DNA from: Atopobacter phocae ATCC BAA-285
GTDB lineage: Bacteria; Bacillota; Bacilli; Lactobacillales; Aerococcaceae
Assembly: GCF_000526675.1 (NCBI RefSeq)
Contig: NZ_JAGN01000003.1
Location: 1-64,000, forward strand
Length of the DNA: 64,000 nucleotides
Reading direction: 5' to 3'
Shown here: piece after piece, positions 53,931 through 62,544 of the stretch
Layout: each line of letters begins with the position of its first letter
How positions within the stretch are numbered: the stretch's first letter is position 1
Made by a program: the position numbers and the translations under genes
Notes under the pieces: generated by a model
Told to the model about the DNA's origin: nothing
What the model saw: the letters and a program-made list of their open reading frames with translations, nothing else
The model's database searches: none

Positions 53931-54308
53931 TTACGCATTACTTGCTTCTTTTTCAGCAATTAAATTGATTTCTCCATTTTGGATATTAACAAAATTAATA
54001 ATGTCTTTAAAATTAACAATTGTTCGCTCTTCACAAATGTCATGCATTTGTTCAGCTGAATGAGACCAATTTATTTTTACGACAGCAGAGTTCATTAGAA
54101 GTTTTTCAATTTTACCGAACATCTCATGTTCACGAAATGAAAATTCGATTTCATCTCCAACTTCTGGTCTTAAATCCTCACGAACAGCATCTATAATTTT
54201 TAATGCTTCTTCGTATGGGACATCTAATATATGGGCAATTCTCGACTTACTAGTACCTTTTCTAAGTTCTGTTTCGACCGTTTGACGCATTTTATCTGAT
54301 AATTTCAT
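53931..54308 (-). CDS. DUF2187-like protein with an N-terminal helix-turn-helix-like region
   Basis: 125 residues. Residues 1-45 resemble a small helix-turn-helix (RKGTSKSRIAHILDVPYEEALKI). Residues 48-82 (EVGDEIEFSFREHEMFGKIEK) look like DUF2187, an SH3-like beta-barrel found in short Firmicute proteins such as YkvS. A final segment (FKDIINFVNIQ) may add a strand and helix. The function is unknown; a nucleic-acid-binding role is plausible but not shown. It has its own promoter and terminator. Confidence 0.8.
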   Translation of the reverse strand: MKLSDKMRQTVETELRKGTSKSRIAHILDVPYEEALKIIDAVREDLRPEVGDEIEFSFREHEMFGKIEKLLMNSAVVKINWSHSAEQMHDICEERTIVNFKDIINFVNIQNGEINLIAEKEASNA

Positions 54309-54352
54309 TGATCTCTCATGCCCCTCTCTTTAACTCTAACACCGTTATCTCT

Positions 54353-54361
54353 ATTATAGCA
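54353..54361 (-). promoter_or_regulatory. Extended -10 promoter of the DUF2187-like gene
   Basis: Leftward TG-C-TATAAT, a perfect extended -10 (54361-54353), 45 bp before the start codon at 54308. Confidence 0.6.
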
Positions 54362-54529
54362 TAAAATCGAACGAAAAGCTAAAATGACAGGTAACCCTAG
54401 TTTTAAGCGTTAATAGCGCCTGTTTTTTCAAAAATAATGATGATTTTTAGTCTACTTAAAATGTTCTTTCAATGTTCAATATAGTGATCATTTAATTAAA
54501 AAAATTTATATTTTTCACTTTAAATAACG

Positions 54530-54558
54530 TTGACTTTTCATAAAAAATATCTTATACT
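54530..54558 (+). promoter_or_regulatory. tRNA-Arg promoter
   Basis: -35 TTGACT at 54530-54535, 17-bp spacer, -10 TATACT at 54553-54558; the tRNA begins 12 bases later. A near-consensus stable-RNA promoter. Confidence 0.85.
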
Positions 54559-54569
54559 CATATTGTTGT

Positions 54570-54643
54570 GTTCCAGTAGCTCAGCAGGATAGAGCATTCG
54601 CCTTCTAAGCGAACGGTCGGGGGTTCGAATCCCTCCTGGAACG
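54570..54643 (+). tRNA. tRNA-Arg (anticodon TCT)
   Basis: A complete 74-base cloverleaf: acceptor GTTCCAG/CTGGAAC with discriminator G, D arm with GCTCAG..AGAGC, anticodon arm TTCGC-CTTCTAA-GCGAA with TCT at 54604-54606, and T arm GGGGGTTCGAATCCCTC. CCA is not encoded. It reads AGA codons. It stands alone with its own promoter and terminator. Confidence 0.97.
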
Positions 54644-54677
54644 TATATTGAGTTGAAAATACAACTCGCTAGCATTT

Positions 54678-54713
54678 AACCAACTTCAACGAACGATTGA
54701 AGTTGGTTTTTTT
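54678..54713 (+). terminator. Terminator of tRNA-Arg
   Basis: AACCAACTTCAA pairs with TTGAAGTTGGTT around a 7-base loop, then a run of Ts. Confidence 0.93.
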
Positions 54714-54757
54714 ATTTATACAAATTTTAGACTCATCCATCTTCTTCATAAAGCACT

Positions 54758-54791
54758 TAAAATGGCCCTAGTTAATATTAGGACCATTTTC
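54758..54791 (-). terminator. Terminator of the phosphoglycerate-mutase-like gene
   Basis: AAAATGG-CCCT and AGG-CCATTTT form an interrupted stem just past the stop at 54799. It is weaker than the others. Confidence 0.65.
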
Positions 54792-54798
54792 AGCATGA

Positions 54799-55542
54799 TT
54801 ATTCAACTTCTATATGCCAATTTTCAAATGGTATTTCTTCAAACGAATCGTCATTCACTAACTCTACATCAACAAAATGTTTAATTTGATTTAGAGCTTT
54901 CAAATGAAATTTTCCATTGCGATATTCAACTACTGTTATAGCTGCATTTTTAATTGGTGTATCTAGTTCAAAGTCAGGAATTAATTCATGCATTATATTG
55001 CGAATGGTCATCCCATGACTAACAACTAAAATATTTTCATCTGACTCACGATGTTCACTAATTAATTTAACTAAACCTCGTTCGACACGCGTCCAAAATT
55101 CATTGAAATCTTCTGCCCAACCTTTTGGATCAGCCGCTTTAAAAGCATTTAATTGGTCCATTACAATATGTTTAGAGGTTTTATCGAATTCTCTTTCATT
55201 GTATCCCAATTCTCTTACTTTTTTCCAAGCTTCTCTACCTACTTCACCTTCAAAGGAACCAAAAAATACTTCTCTAAATTCACGCATCATATGTATTTTA
55301 ATATTCTCATTAATATATTGATTATATTTTAAAGCGAGCTGAGCTGTTTCTACAGTTCGTCTTAAATCACTCGTATAAATTGCTTTGAATTTTACATCTT
55401 TTAATCCATAACCACTTCTAAGAACATCAATTCTCCCTTTAGGCGTTAATGGTGCATCAGACCAACCTTGCATACGTTCTAAGGCATTTAAATAAGTTTC
55501 ACCATGTCGCATAAAGTATAAAGTTACACCTTTTTCACTCAT
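54799..55542 (-). CDS. Histidine phosphatase family protein (phosphoglycerate mutase-like)
   Basis: 247 residues. The RHG motif YFMRHGETYLNALERMQGW holds the phosphohistidine, and TSDLRRTVETAQ and VVSHGMTIRNIMHEL supply the other catalytic Arg and His. It lacks the longer insert of a typical cofactor-dependent glycolytic mutase, so it is more likely a broad phosphatase or paralogue than the glycolytic enzyme. It lies 19 bp after smpB and may share that transcript. Confidence 0.9.
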   Translation of the reverse strand: MSEKGVTLYFMRHGETYLNALERMQGWSDAPLTPKGRIDVLRSGYGLKDVKFKAIYTSDLRRTVETAQLALKYNQYINENIKIHMMREFREVFFGSFEGEVGREAWKKVRELGYNEREFDKTSKHIVMDQLNAFKAADPKGWAEDFNEFWTRVERGLVKLISEHRESDENILVVSHGMTIRNIMHELIPDFELDTPIKNAAITVVEYRNGKFHLKALNQIKHFVDVELVNDDSFEEIPFENWHIEVE

Positions 55543-55561
55543 TATTATTCCCCCTTAACTT

Positions 55562-56026
55562 TTAATAGTCTTTCAATGCTCGGTCAACTTCTCGTTTAAT
55601 TGATTTTTGTTTTAAAGATTCACGTTTGTCATACATTTTCTTCCCTTTAGCTAAACCAATTAAAACTTTTGCAAAGCCGTTTTTAATATAAACTTTTAAA
55701 GGAACAATTGTTAAGCCGCCTACTTTGGTTTCTTTTTCTAACTTACTAATTTGGGAGCGATGCAAAAGTAATTTACGATCTCGCAATGGATCATGGTTAA
55801 AAATATTACCTTGTTCAAATGGACTAATATGTATATTTTTAAGAACCGCTTCCCCATTTCGTAAACTTACAAATCCATCTTTTAAATTGAGACGACTTTG
55901 TCGAATTGCTTTAATTTCAGTTCCTTTTAAAATCATTCCTGCTTCGAAGGTTTCAAGAATATGATAATCATGCGAAGCTTTTCGATTTTGAGCTAAAGGC
56001 TTATCATCTGTCTTTTTCTTCATCAT
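55562..56026 (-). CDS. smpB: SsrA-binding protein SmpB
   Basis: 154 residues. The tmRNA partner in rescue of stalled ribosomes. It has [31 protein letters not shown] split over the N-terminal half, [22 protein letters not shown], and the basic tail [23 protein letters not shown]. Two adjacent ATGs (56026, 56023) both fit the GGGAG site. It follows rnr by 9 bp, the conserved rnr-smpB pair; ssrA itself is not seen in the window. Confidence 0.97.
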   Translation of the reverse strand: MMKKKTDDKPLAQNRKASHDYHILETFEAGMILKGTEIKAIRQSRLNLKDGFVSLRNGEAVLKNIHISPFEQGNIFNHDPLRDRKLLLHRSQISKLEKETKVGGLTIVPLKVYIKNGFAKVLIGLAKGKKMYDKRESLKQKSIKREVDRALKDY

Positions 56027-56035
56027 ATACTCCCT

Positions 56036-58402
56036 TTATTTCAATTTCTTTTGACGCTTCATTCTTTTTTTCTTTTTCACTGATTTTGTTTTTGAAGATG
56101 CTTTATCTTTTACAGCTAATTTTAATGTTTTACTTGGCTTTTTGTTAGCTGTTTTTTTATTAGCAGGCTTCTTCGAGCGTTTTTTATTTTTTTTACGTTT
56201 AACCACACTTGTTGTTCGATCAGCTGTCCATGTGTAATTTTCAATCAATTTAAAATCAATTGTTCGTGTTTCTTTATTACTTTGTGTTATTTCTACTTGC
56301 ACTTTATCACCTAAGCGATGCTGTACACCAGTACGTTCTCCTATTAATACCATTCGTCGATCCATAAAATGATAATAATCATCATCTAACGTATTCATAT
56401 GAACTAAACCTTCAATAGTATTTTCAAGTTCTACAAAAAATCCAAAACGTGTGACCGAACTAATAACACCATCAAATACTTCGCCAATATGTCCAGCCAT
56501 ATACTCGGCTTCCTTCATTCGATCCGTTTCACGTTCTGCATCGACTGCTCGACGTTCTGCCATAGAAGTATGCATCGCAATGTTTGCAATTTGATCCGTT
56601 AATCGTTCTTTTTCTGTATCTTCAATCACCGGTTGATTCATGAATCCATAAAAGCGAATCATTCGATGGACAATCAAATCGGGATAACGTCGAATAGGTG
56701 AAGTAAAGTGTGTGTAATCTTCAGAGGCTAATCCAAAATGTCCACCTGGTTCTTCTGAATACTTCGCTTGTTTCATTGAACGTAACATCATGTTAGAAAT
56801 AATTGGTTCGAAGCGATCATTTTTAATTTCTTGTAATAGGTCTTGCAATTCTTTCGGATGTAAAACGTCACTATCTGGTAATGATAAACCAAATGATTGA
56901 ATAAATTGTCTAAATTGCAACATTTTTTCTACGGTTGGTTCTTCATGGATTCGATAAATAAACGGTAATTCTAATTGACTAAAATGACGCGCCACTGTTT
57001 CATTAGCTGCTAACATAAATGATTCAATTAAACGTTCAGCTATGAAGCGCGTACGCTTAATAATAGCAATTGGAAAACCTTGTTCATCTAATTGTATTTT
57101 CGCTTCACTCGTCTCAAAATCAATGGCACCACGTTGATAACGATCTTGCATTAAAGCTTCGTGTAATACACGCATTAAATCCAACATCGGTACCACTTCA
57201 GCGTATTGCTCTAATAGAGCAGGATTAGAACGTTTAAAGATATCATTAACGTCATCATATGTCATTCGATATTTTGAACGTATAACAGCTTCTACTAGGC
57301 GATAATCAACTAATTGATAATCGGCCGTGAAATACATTTCACAGCCCAACACGAGGCGATCAACATTAGGGTGTAACGAACAAATACCATTCGATAATTG
57401 TGTCGGTAACATAGGTACAACACGGTCCGTCACGTACACACTCGTTCCGCGTTCCAACGCTTCTTGATCAATTGCTGACCCCTCTTTTACATAGTGTGAT
57501 ACGTCTGCAATGTATACACCAAGTTTTAAACGTCCATCATCCAATTTTTCTAAATAAATAGCATCATCTAAATCTTTCGCGTCAGCACCATCAATTGTTA
57601 TAATTGGTAAATGTCTTAGATCAACTCGTTCACCAATTTCTTCATCTAATACCGTTTGTGGAATCTCTTGAACTTCTTTCATCACTTCATTAGCAAATGT
57701 CGTTGGAATATGATGTTCTAATAAGACTGACAATATATCAACGCCCGGTTGATTTTTGTAGCCGATTTCTTTTGTAATTAATCCATCTAAATACTTAGGT
57801 GTTTTAGTGGTTGGATATGTTGTTATTTCCATGGCTACAATGGTGCCATTAACTACTTTTAATCCACCTTCTTTAACGAAACAATTAAAATTCGCTACTT
57901 TTTTATTCATTGGATGAATTTTTCCAATGAGCTTTTCTTTTTGTTGATTAAAGATAGGCTCAACTAGGGCCTCATATTCTCCAACGATTTGATTCAACTG
58001 ATGTGAAAGTATTTCAACAACTTCGCCTTCTGCACCTTTGTCAGAGACGTAACTTGAACCTTTAGTAATGGCTACTTTTACTTGATCACCATTCATCGCA
58101 CCGTTTTGAGCGCCACGTGGAATAAAAACATCTGGATCTGTTTCATTAATTCGAACAAAGCCAAATCCTTTATCATTTTGAGTATATGAACCTTCCACCA
58201 TTTCGACAGTGACTGCTTTTTTAAATTGACCATTTGATGTTATTTCGATATATTTTTCTTCTTCTAGTTGAGCTAAAATTTTTACTAACCGTTTAAAACT
58301 TGCACTTGATTGGACTTCAAACACTTCCGAAATCTGATTCACAAAATATGAACCATTGGTCTGTTCAAACCACTCTTTTAACGTATTGTAAGTTAATTTC
58401 AT
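56036..58402 (-). CDS. rnr: Ribonuclease R
   Basis: 788 residues. A 3'-5' exoribonuclease able to unwind structured RNA. An N-terminal winged-helix region is followed by cold-shock domains (VEGSYTQNDKGFGFVRINE), the RNB catalytic core (ITIDGADAKDLDDAIYLE with its Asp cluster, TSVYVTDRVVPMLP) and an S1 domain (GHIGEVFDGVISSVTRFGFFVEL). A Lys-rich tail of about 60 residues closes it. It is between est and smpB, as in other Firmicutes. Confidence 0.97.
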   Translation of the reverse strand: MKLTYNTLKEWFEQTNGSYFVNQISEVFEVQSSASFKRLVKILAQLEEEKYIEITSNGQFKKAVTVEMVEGSYTQNDKGFGFVRINETDPDVFIPRGAQNGAMNGDQVKVAITKGSSYVSDKGAEGEVVEILSHQLNQIVGEYEALVEPIFNQQKEKLIGKIHPMNKKVANFNCFVKEGGLKVVNGTIVAMEITTYPTTKTPKYLDGLITKEIGYKNQPGVDILSVLLEHHIPTTFANEVMKEVQEIPQTVLDEEIGERVDLRHLPIITIDGADAKDLDDAIYLEKLDDGRLKLGVYIADVSHYVKEGSAIDQEALERGTSVYVTDRVVPMLPTQLSNGICSLHPNVDRLVLGCEMYFTADYQLVDYRLVEAVIRSKYRMTYDDVNDIFKRSNPALLEQYAEVVPMLDLMRVLHEALMQDRYQRGAIDFETSEAKIQLDEQGFPIAIIKRTRFIAERLIESFMLAANETVARHFSQLELPFIYRIHEEPTVEKMLQFRQFIQSFGLSLPDSDVLHPKELQDLLQEIKNDRFEPIISNMMLRSMKQAKYSEEPGGHFGLASEDYTHFTSPIRRYPDLIVHRMIRFYGFMNQPVIEDTEKERLTDQIANIAMHTSMAERRAVDAERETDRMKEAEYMAGHIGEVFDGVISSVTRFGFFVELENTIEGLVHMNTLDDDYYHFMDRRMVLIGERTGVQHRLGDKVQVEITQSNKETRTIDFKLIENYTWTADRTTSVVKRKKNKKRSKKPANKKTANKKPSKTLKLAVKDKASSKTKSVKKKKRMKRQKKLK

Positions 58403-58431
58403 TCACTCACCTCCTAATTATTTTTCGCTTA

Positions 58432-59145
58432 TTATAAATGATTATTTAAAAAATTAATGATATCCTGGCCTAACTCATTTCGATCAGGGCCAAACGTGAT
58501 AATGTGTGGACTATTTGGATACCACTTAAAAGTAATTTGTTGATTATTCGTCATTGCATCTGCAAAATCATAGGCTTGATCAGGAAGAATAAAATCATCT
58601 GCTCCTCCTTGAACAATTAGAAATGGTTGTTCAATCGAAGCAAGTTGTGGCTTTATTTCGCTTGCAAATGTCTCAATTTCATCAAACCGCGCTAAAATAT
58701 GCTCTTTAGCCGCTGGTTCCATTTGATTTGCTAATACATATCGATTAAATTCTTGAAGTAATTTTTCTGAATTCATCGCACCTTTTAATATGGGACTACA
58801 CATCACACCTGACGCTTTCAAAGGAAGCAACGTTGCCATTTTAGTAGCAAGTATACCTCCAAGAGATAAGCCGAGCATTGCAATTTCAGTAAACCCTTCT
58901 CGAGATAATTCTTCATACAATTCTTTTAATTGCTCTACCCATTGACTAGGTTCAACATCTAACAAGTCACTTGTAACCGATGTTCCATGTCCTTTTAATA
59001 ATGGCAAATACACTGTATAGCCAGCTCGATTAATTGTGCTTCCTAGTGATTTTAAAGTAGAGGGTGTACCAGTAAAACCATGAATTAAAATGACGGCTTT
59101 CTGATTTGTACCTTTTAATTTTACTAATTGATCTACGTTTGTCAT
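58432..59145 (-). CDS. est: Carboxylesterase / alpha-beta hydrolase
   Basis: 237 residues. HGFTGTPSTL forms the oxyanion loop and GLSLGG (about 93-98) the nucleophile elbow with Ser. GGADDFI and PNSPHIITF give the Asp and His. It is the YvaK/Est30 type that sits between secG and rnr. It hydrolyses short acyl esters in vitro in known members; the natural substrate is unknown. It is 29 bp upstream of rnr and separated from secG by a terminator. Confidence 0.93.
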   Translation of the reverse strand: MTNVDQLVKLKGTNQKAVILIHGFTGTPSTLKSLGSTINRAGYTVYLPLLKGHGTSVTSDLLDVEPSQWVEQLKELYEELSREGFTEIAMLGLSLGGILATKMATLLPLKASGVMCSPILKGAMNSEKLLQEFNRYVLANQMEPAAKEHILARFDEIETFASEIKPQLASIEQPFLIVQGGADDFILPDQAYDFADAMTNNQQITFKWYPNSPHIITFGPDRNELGQDIINFLNNHL

Positions 59146-59256
59146 TAATTAACACCTCAATATATAGTTTACCGACTATCGAGTAAAATAACAATTCAAA
59201 TCCATTTTTTATACCATTTCCTTTATCATTTATTGCTGTTGAATATCCACATGAAC

Positions 59257-59290
59257 AAAAAAAGTCGGAGGCACATTCCCCCGACTTTTA
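59257..59290 (-). terminator. Terminator of secG
   Basis: AAAAGTCGG and CCGACTTTT flank a GC-rich loop; leftward it ends in a T run. It sits between secG and est. Confidence 0.88.
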
Positions 59291-59327
59291 AACGTATCAA
59301 TGCTTATTCTTATTCTAAATGATTCGA

Positions 59328-59561
59328 TTAACGATTTGAAAGAAATTCTAAAGCAAGAGTTAAACCAAGGAAAATAGTACCTAGTATAACTGTTACTCGG
59401 ATTAGAAAAGCCTCAAATCCACGAGCTTTTTGCTTTCCAAATAATTGGTCCGCACCACCAGATAATGAACTAGCAGCATTTGTTTTTGATGGTTGCATTG
59501 CAACAATCACAATAAGTAAACCAGAAATGACGAGTAAAACGGCTAATAGAATACTGTACAC
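59328..59561 (-). CDS. secG: Protein translocase subunit SecG
   Basis: 77 residues, two membrane helices (about 3-22 and 55-74) around a cytoplasmic loop with SSLSGGADQLFGKQKARGFE, the SecG signature. It is the small accessory subunit of the SecYEG channel. The secG-est-rnr-smpB order is standard. It lies 25 bp after the L25-type gene. Confidence 0.96.
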   Translation of the reverse strand: MYSILLAVLLVISGLLIVIVAMQPSKTNAASSLSGGADQLFGKQKARGFEAFLIRVTVILGTIFLGLTLALEFLSNR

Positions 59562-59586
59562 GTTAAAACCTCCTATTTTGGTTTAA

Positions 59587-60189
59587 TTATTCCTCTTCTT
59601 GACCAATAACTGATGGTTCTGCTGCTTCTGTCGTTGCATGCTCATCAACTTGTTGAGGTGCAGAAACTGAAGCAATCGTTGTATCCATATCAGCTAAGAT
59701 AACAACACCTTCAGGAACTTCGATTGAAGCAACTGTAATGCTATCACCAATTTCTAAGTGGCTTGTATTCACGATGAAGTGTTCTGGAATATTTGATGGA
59801 GCTGTTTCAATTTCCACTTCACTTAAGTTTTTACTTACAATACCAACTGTACGTTTGTCGCCATCTTCCAAGATAACTGGAACTGGAACAACGATTTTGT
59901 CACCAGCTTTAACTGATAATAAGTCGATTGAAAGGATTCCACGTTTAATTGATTGACGTTGAACTGATTGTAAGAAGACTTGTTGTTTCTTACCTTCGAT
60001 TTCAAGGTTAAAAACCGCGTTTGCGCCTTCTTCACGAATTAAAAATTCTAATTCTGTTACATCAACTGTTACGTTTGTTGCATCGTTACCATGACCATAC
60101 ATAACTGCAGGTACTCGACCTGCTGCACGATCTTTTTTACTTTGTCCGCTACCAGTGTGTTCGCGTAATTCAGCTTTTAATGTTTTCAT
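59587..60189 (-). CDS. rplY: 50S ribosomal protein L25/general stress protein Ctc
   Basis: 200 residues. The N-terminal 90 residues are an L25 domain that binds 5S rRNA (LKAELREHTGSGQSKKDRAAGRVPAV split in the family's way), and the TL5-type C-terminal beta domain follows (NIPEHFIVNTSHLEIGDSITV). A Glu-rich tail closes it. Long versions are called Ctc and help ribosomes under stress. An inverted repeat in its leader (60246-60264) may matter for control. It is upstream of secG, probably in one transcript. Confidence 0.95.
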   Translation of the reverse strand: MKTLKAELREHTGSGQSKKDRAAGRVPAVMYGHGNDATNVTVDVTELEFLIREEGANAVFNLEIEGKKQQVFLQSVQRQSIKRGILSIDLLSVKAGDKIVVPVPVILEDGDKRTVGIVSKNLSEVEIETAPSNIPEHFIVNTSHLEIGDSITVASIEVPEGVVILADMDTTIASVSAPQQVDEHATTEAAEPSVIGQEEE

Positions 60190-60245
60190 TTTAAAAATTC
60201 CTCCTACAAATATATCTTCTCGATTTTTTCATAGAATCTCTTTTT

Positions 60246-60264
60246 CACTAGTTACTAACTAGTG
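60246..60264. promoter_or_regulatory. Perfect inverted repeat in the rplY leader
   Basis: CACTAGT-TACTA-ACTAGTG, 7-bp arms around 5 bases, 57 bp upstream of the rplY start. It could be an operator or an RNA hairpin in the 5' leader. No T run follows, so it is not a terminator. Confidence 0.5.
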
Positions 60265-60357
60265 ATAATACCTCAAAAAAATTCTAAAAACATGATTTTT
60301 ACATGCCTACCATACATCTTACCACAGTATTGAAAAAATTTCACCAATTTAATTGAT

Positions 60358-60381
60358 AAAATCGCGATAAATAGCGATTTT
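60358..60381. other. Hairpin in the rplY-ATPase intergenic region
   Basis: AAAATCGC pairs with GCGATTTT around an 8-base loop. It lies in the 402-bp gap between divergent promoters. It resembles a terminator but has no gene ending there; it may be an operator or an insulator. Confidence 0.4.
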
Positions 60382-60418
60382 ATTTTTAAATGATAACCAG
60401 TACTATATGTGTTTTAAC

Positions 60419-60433
60419 TGATAATGATTATCA
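60419..60433. promoter_or_regulatory. Perfect Fur box upstream of the P1B-4 ATPase
   Basis: TGATAATGATTATCA matches the 7-1-7 Fur consensus (TGATAATNATTATCA) at all positions. It is about 12 bp upstream of the candidate -35 of the ATPase promoter, not over the promoter. That placement suits an activator or an outward repressor rather than simple occlusion. Confidence 0.85.
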
Positions 60434-60444
60434 GTACCGTTTAA

Positions 60445-60473
60445 GTGACAACATTCTTCTTTGTTGCTATAGT
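60445..60473 (+). promoter_or_regulatory. Candidate promoter of the metal-efflux ATPase
   Basis: -35 GTGACA at 60445-60450, 17-bp spacer, -10 TATAGT at 60468-60473. The start codon at 60592 leaves a 110-base leader. Confidence 0.5.
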
Positions 60474-60591
60474 AAGAATATAGACAGATTAATAATAATA
60501 ATTCTAAATAAAGTGTTGGAGATATTTTTTCATTCTCAATTGCACTTGAATTAAATAACTTAAATACATATTTTTATAGGAGGAACATCAA

Positions 60592-62490
60592 ATGGATGAG
60601 AAAAAATTAGCACTAACAACAACTGTTATTAGTGGGATTTTGATCGTTATTGGCTTTTTAATCCCCACTTCTACCATTCAAACCATTATATTTTTATTAG
60701 CTTTTGTTATCGGCGGATACTTACAGGCAGTTGAAGGGATTCAAGATTCTCTTGAAAACAAACGATTGAACGTCGATATTTTAATGGTCGTAGCGGCACT
60801 TGGAGCAGCTTTGATTGGCTACTGGTTCGAAGGCGCATTACTTATTTTTATTTTCGCTGTATCAGGTACATTAGAAGCATACGCTACTGATAAATCAAAA
60901 AAAACAATGGAAGCTTTACTTGAACAACAACCCACTACAGCTCGAATACAATTAAGTGACGGATCAACTAAAGAAATTGGTATTGATGAATTAAAGATTG
61001 GTGACCGACTTTTACTTCGTAAAGGTGATGTCATTCCAATTGATGGATTTGCTCTTGAACCGATTCAAGTAAATGAAGCCAGTTTAACGGGTGAATCCGT
61101 TCCAGTCGACAAAGAAATAAACGATGAATTATTTGGTGGTACAATCAACGTTGGTGCTTCCGGTACAATGGAAGTGACTAAATTAGCTGAAGATATGGTT
61201 TTTTCAAAAATCATTCAACTCGTTAAAGACGCTCAAGAAAATCAAACACAAACTGAAACATTTATTAAAAAAATCGAAAATAAATACGCCTATGCTGTTT
61301 TAATTGGTGTGCCCATTGCTATATTAATTTTCCACTTTTTCATGGGGTGGACATGGAATGAGTCTCTTTATCGAGGTATGGTCCTTCTAACTGTAGCATC
61401 GCCGTGTGCATTAATTGCGTCAAGTACTCCCGTTATATTAAGTGCTATTAGTAATAGTTCAAAACATGGTATTTTAACTAAAAATGGAGCCATGTTAGAA
61501 ACTCTATACCACGTCAAAGCAATTGCTTTTGACAAAACAGGCACTTTAACTTCAGGAGAATTAACAGTAGATCAAGTGCATTTTGCTGATCATTTATCTC
61601 AAACTGAACAAACTAATCTAAAACAAATTATTAAATCCATTGAAGAACATTCTAGTCACCCTATTGCTAAAGCTATTACAAAAGAATTTGAATCAATGGA
61701 TCGTTTAGAACTTGATGATATTACTGAAGTGAATGCTCATGGTTTAATGGGCCAAATTAATGGTAAGACTTTTAAAGTTGGTAAACGTTCATTTGTTAGT
61801 GATTCCCTTTCATCTCAGTTTGAAAAAATTGCTCAACAAGAACTCCATCAAGGGAAAACAATTATTTATATTGGTCAAGACCAAACATGTGTGGCCATGA
61901 TTAGTCTGATGGATCATGTGAAACCAGAAGCTAAAGCGGTCATTAAACGACTAAAAGAATTGCATATTACACCTGTTTTATTAACTGGCGATCATGACTT
62001 AACCGCACAAGCAATTGCAAATGAATTAGGAATTGATGATGTTCATGCTAACTGTTTACCCGAAGATAAAACTAACTTAATTAAAGAACTACAAGCTACA
62101 TATGGCTCTGTTGCCATGGTAGGTGATGGTATTAATGATGCTCCTGCTCTTTCAACTGCAGATTTAAGCTTTGCTATGGGAACTGGAACAGACATTGCGA
62201 TGGAATCAGCTGATTTTGTTATTATGAGTGACAATTTACAATCGATTACTTATACTCACGAATTAGCACGTAAAGTACGTCGCGTAACGACTCAAAATAT
62301 CACCTTTGCATTAGGTATGATAACACTTTTAATTATTTCAAATATATTCCAATTAATTAATTTACCAATTGGTGTGATTGGTCACGAAGGAAGTACCATT
62401 TTAGTTATTTTAAATGGCCTTCGTTTACTACAAAAATTGCCTCATTATCGTGACACTACCTTTGATATTAATTTATCCAATCGTCGTTAA
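60592..62490 (+). CDS. P1B-4-type metal-efflux ATPase (PfeT/ZosA-like)
   Basis: 632 residues, six to eight membrane helices, no N-terminal metal-binding domain. The ion-path motif is SPC (270-272, TVASPCALIASS) and the last-helix motif is HEGST (598-602, GVIGHEGSTILVILNGL); together they mark group 4 P1B ATPases (PfeT/ZosA, FrvA, CtpD, CoaT). The catalytic DKTGT is at 314-318, TGES and GDGINDAP are intact. Known members export ferrous iron, cobalt or related ions. A perfect Fur box upstream favours iron efflux. AGGAGG precedes the ATG. It is monocistronic and ends in a terminator shared with the nitroreductase gene. Confidence 0.93.
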   Translation: MDEKKLALTTTVISGILIVIGFLIPTSTIQTIIFLLAFVIGGYLQAVEGIQDSLENKRLNVDILMVVAALGAALIGYWFEGALLIFIFAVSGTLEAYATDKSKKTMEALLEQQPTTARIQLSDGSTKEIGIDELKIGDRLLLRKGDVIPIDGFALEPIQVNEASLTGESVPVDKEINDELFGGTINVGASGTMEVTKLAEDMVFSKIIQLVKDAQENQTQTETFIKKIENKYAYAVLIGVPIAILIFHFFMGWTWNESLYRGMVLLTVASPCALIASSTPVILSAISNSSKHGILTKNGAMLETLYHVKAIAFDKTGTLTSGELTVDQVHFADHLSQTEQTNLKQIIKSIEEHSSHPIAKAITKEFESMDRLELDDITEVNAHGLMGQINGKTFKVGKRSFVSDSLSSQFEKIAQQELHQGKTIIYIGQDQTCVAMISLMDHVKPEAKAVIKRLKELHITPVLLTGDHDLTAQAIANELGIDDVHANCLPEDKTNLIKELQATYGSVAMVGDGINDAPALSTADLSFAMGTGTDIAMESADFVIMSDNLQSITYTHELARKVRRVTTQNITFALGMITLLIISNIFQLINLPIGVIGHEGSTILVILNGLRLLQKLPHYRDTTFDINLSNRR

Positions 62491-62541
62491 AAAAACGAGT
62501 ATCTCCTTTCAGATTAACTGATAGGGATACTCGTTTTTTTT
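62489..62541. terminator. Bidirectional terminator between ATPase and nitroreductase
   Basis: AAAAAACGAGTATC pairs with GATACTCGTTTTTT across a loop of about 22 bases. It serves both convergent genes. Confidence 0.93.
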
Positions 62542-62544
62542 ATT

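Noticed and set aside
60260-60300. Sigma-B-like GTTTTT..GGTAT spacing upstream of rplY/ctc
   Set aside because: ctc is sigma-B controlled in Bacillus, but the match here is poor, in AT-rich sequence, and this group usually lacks sigma-B.
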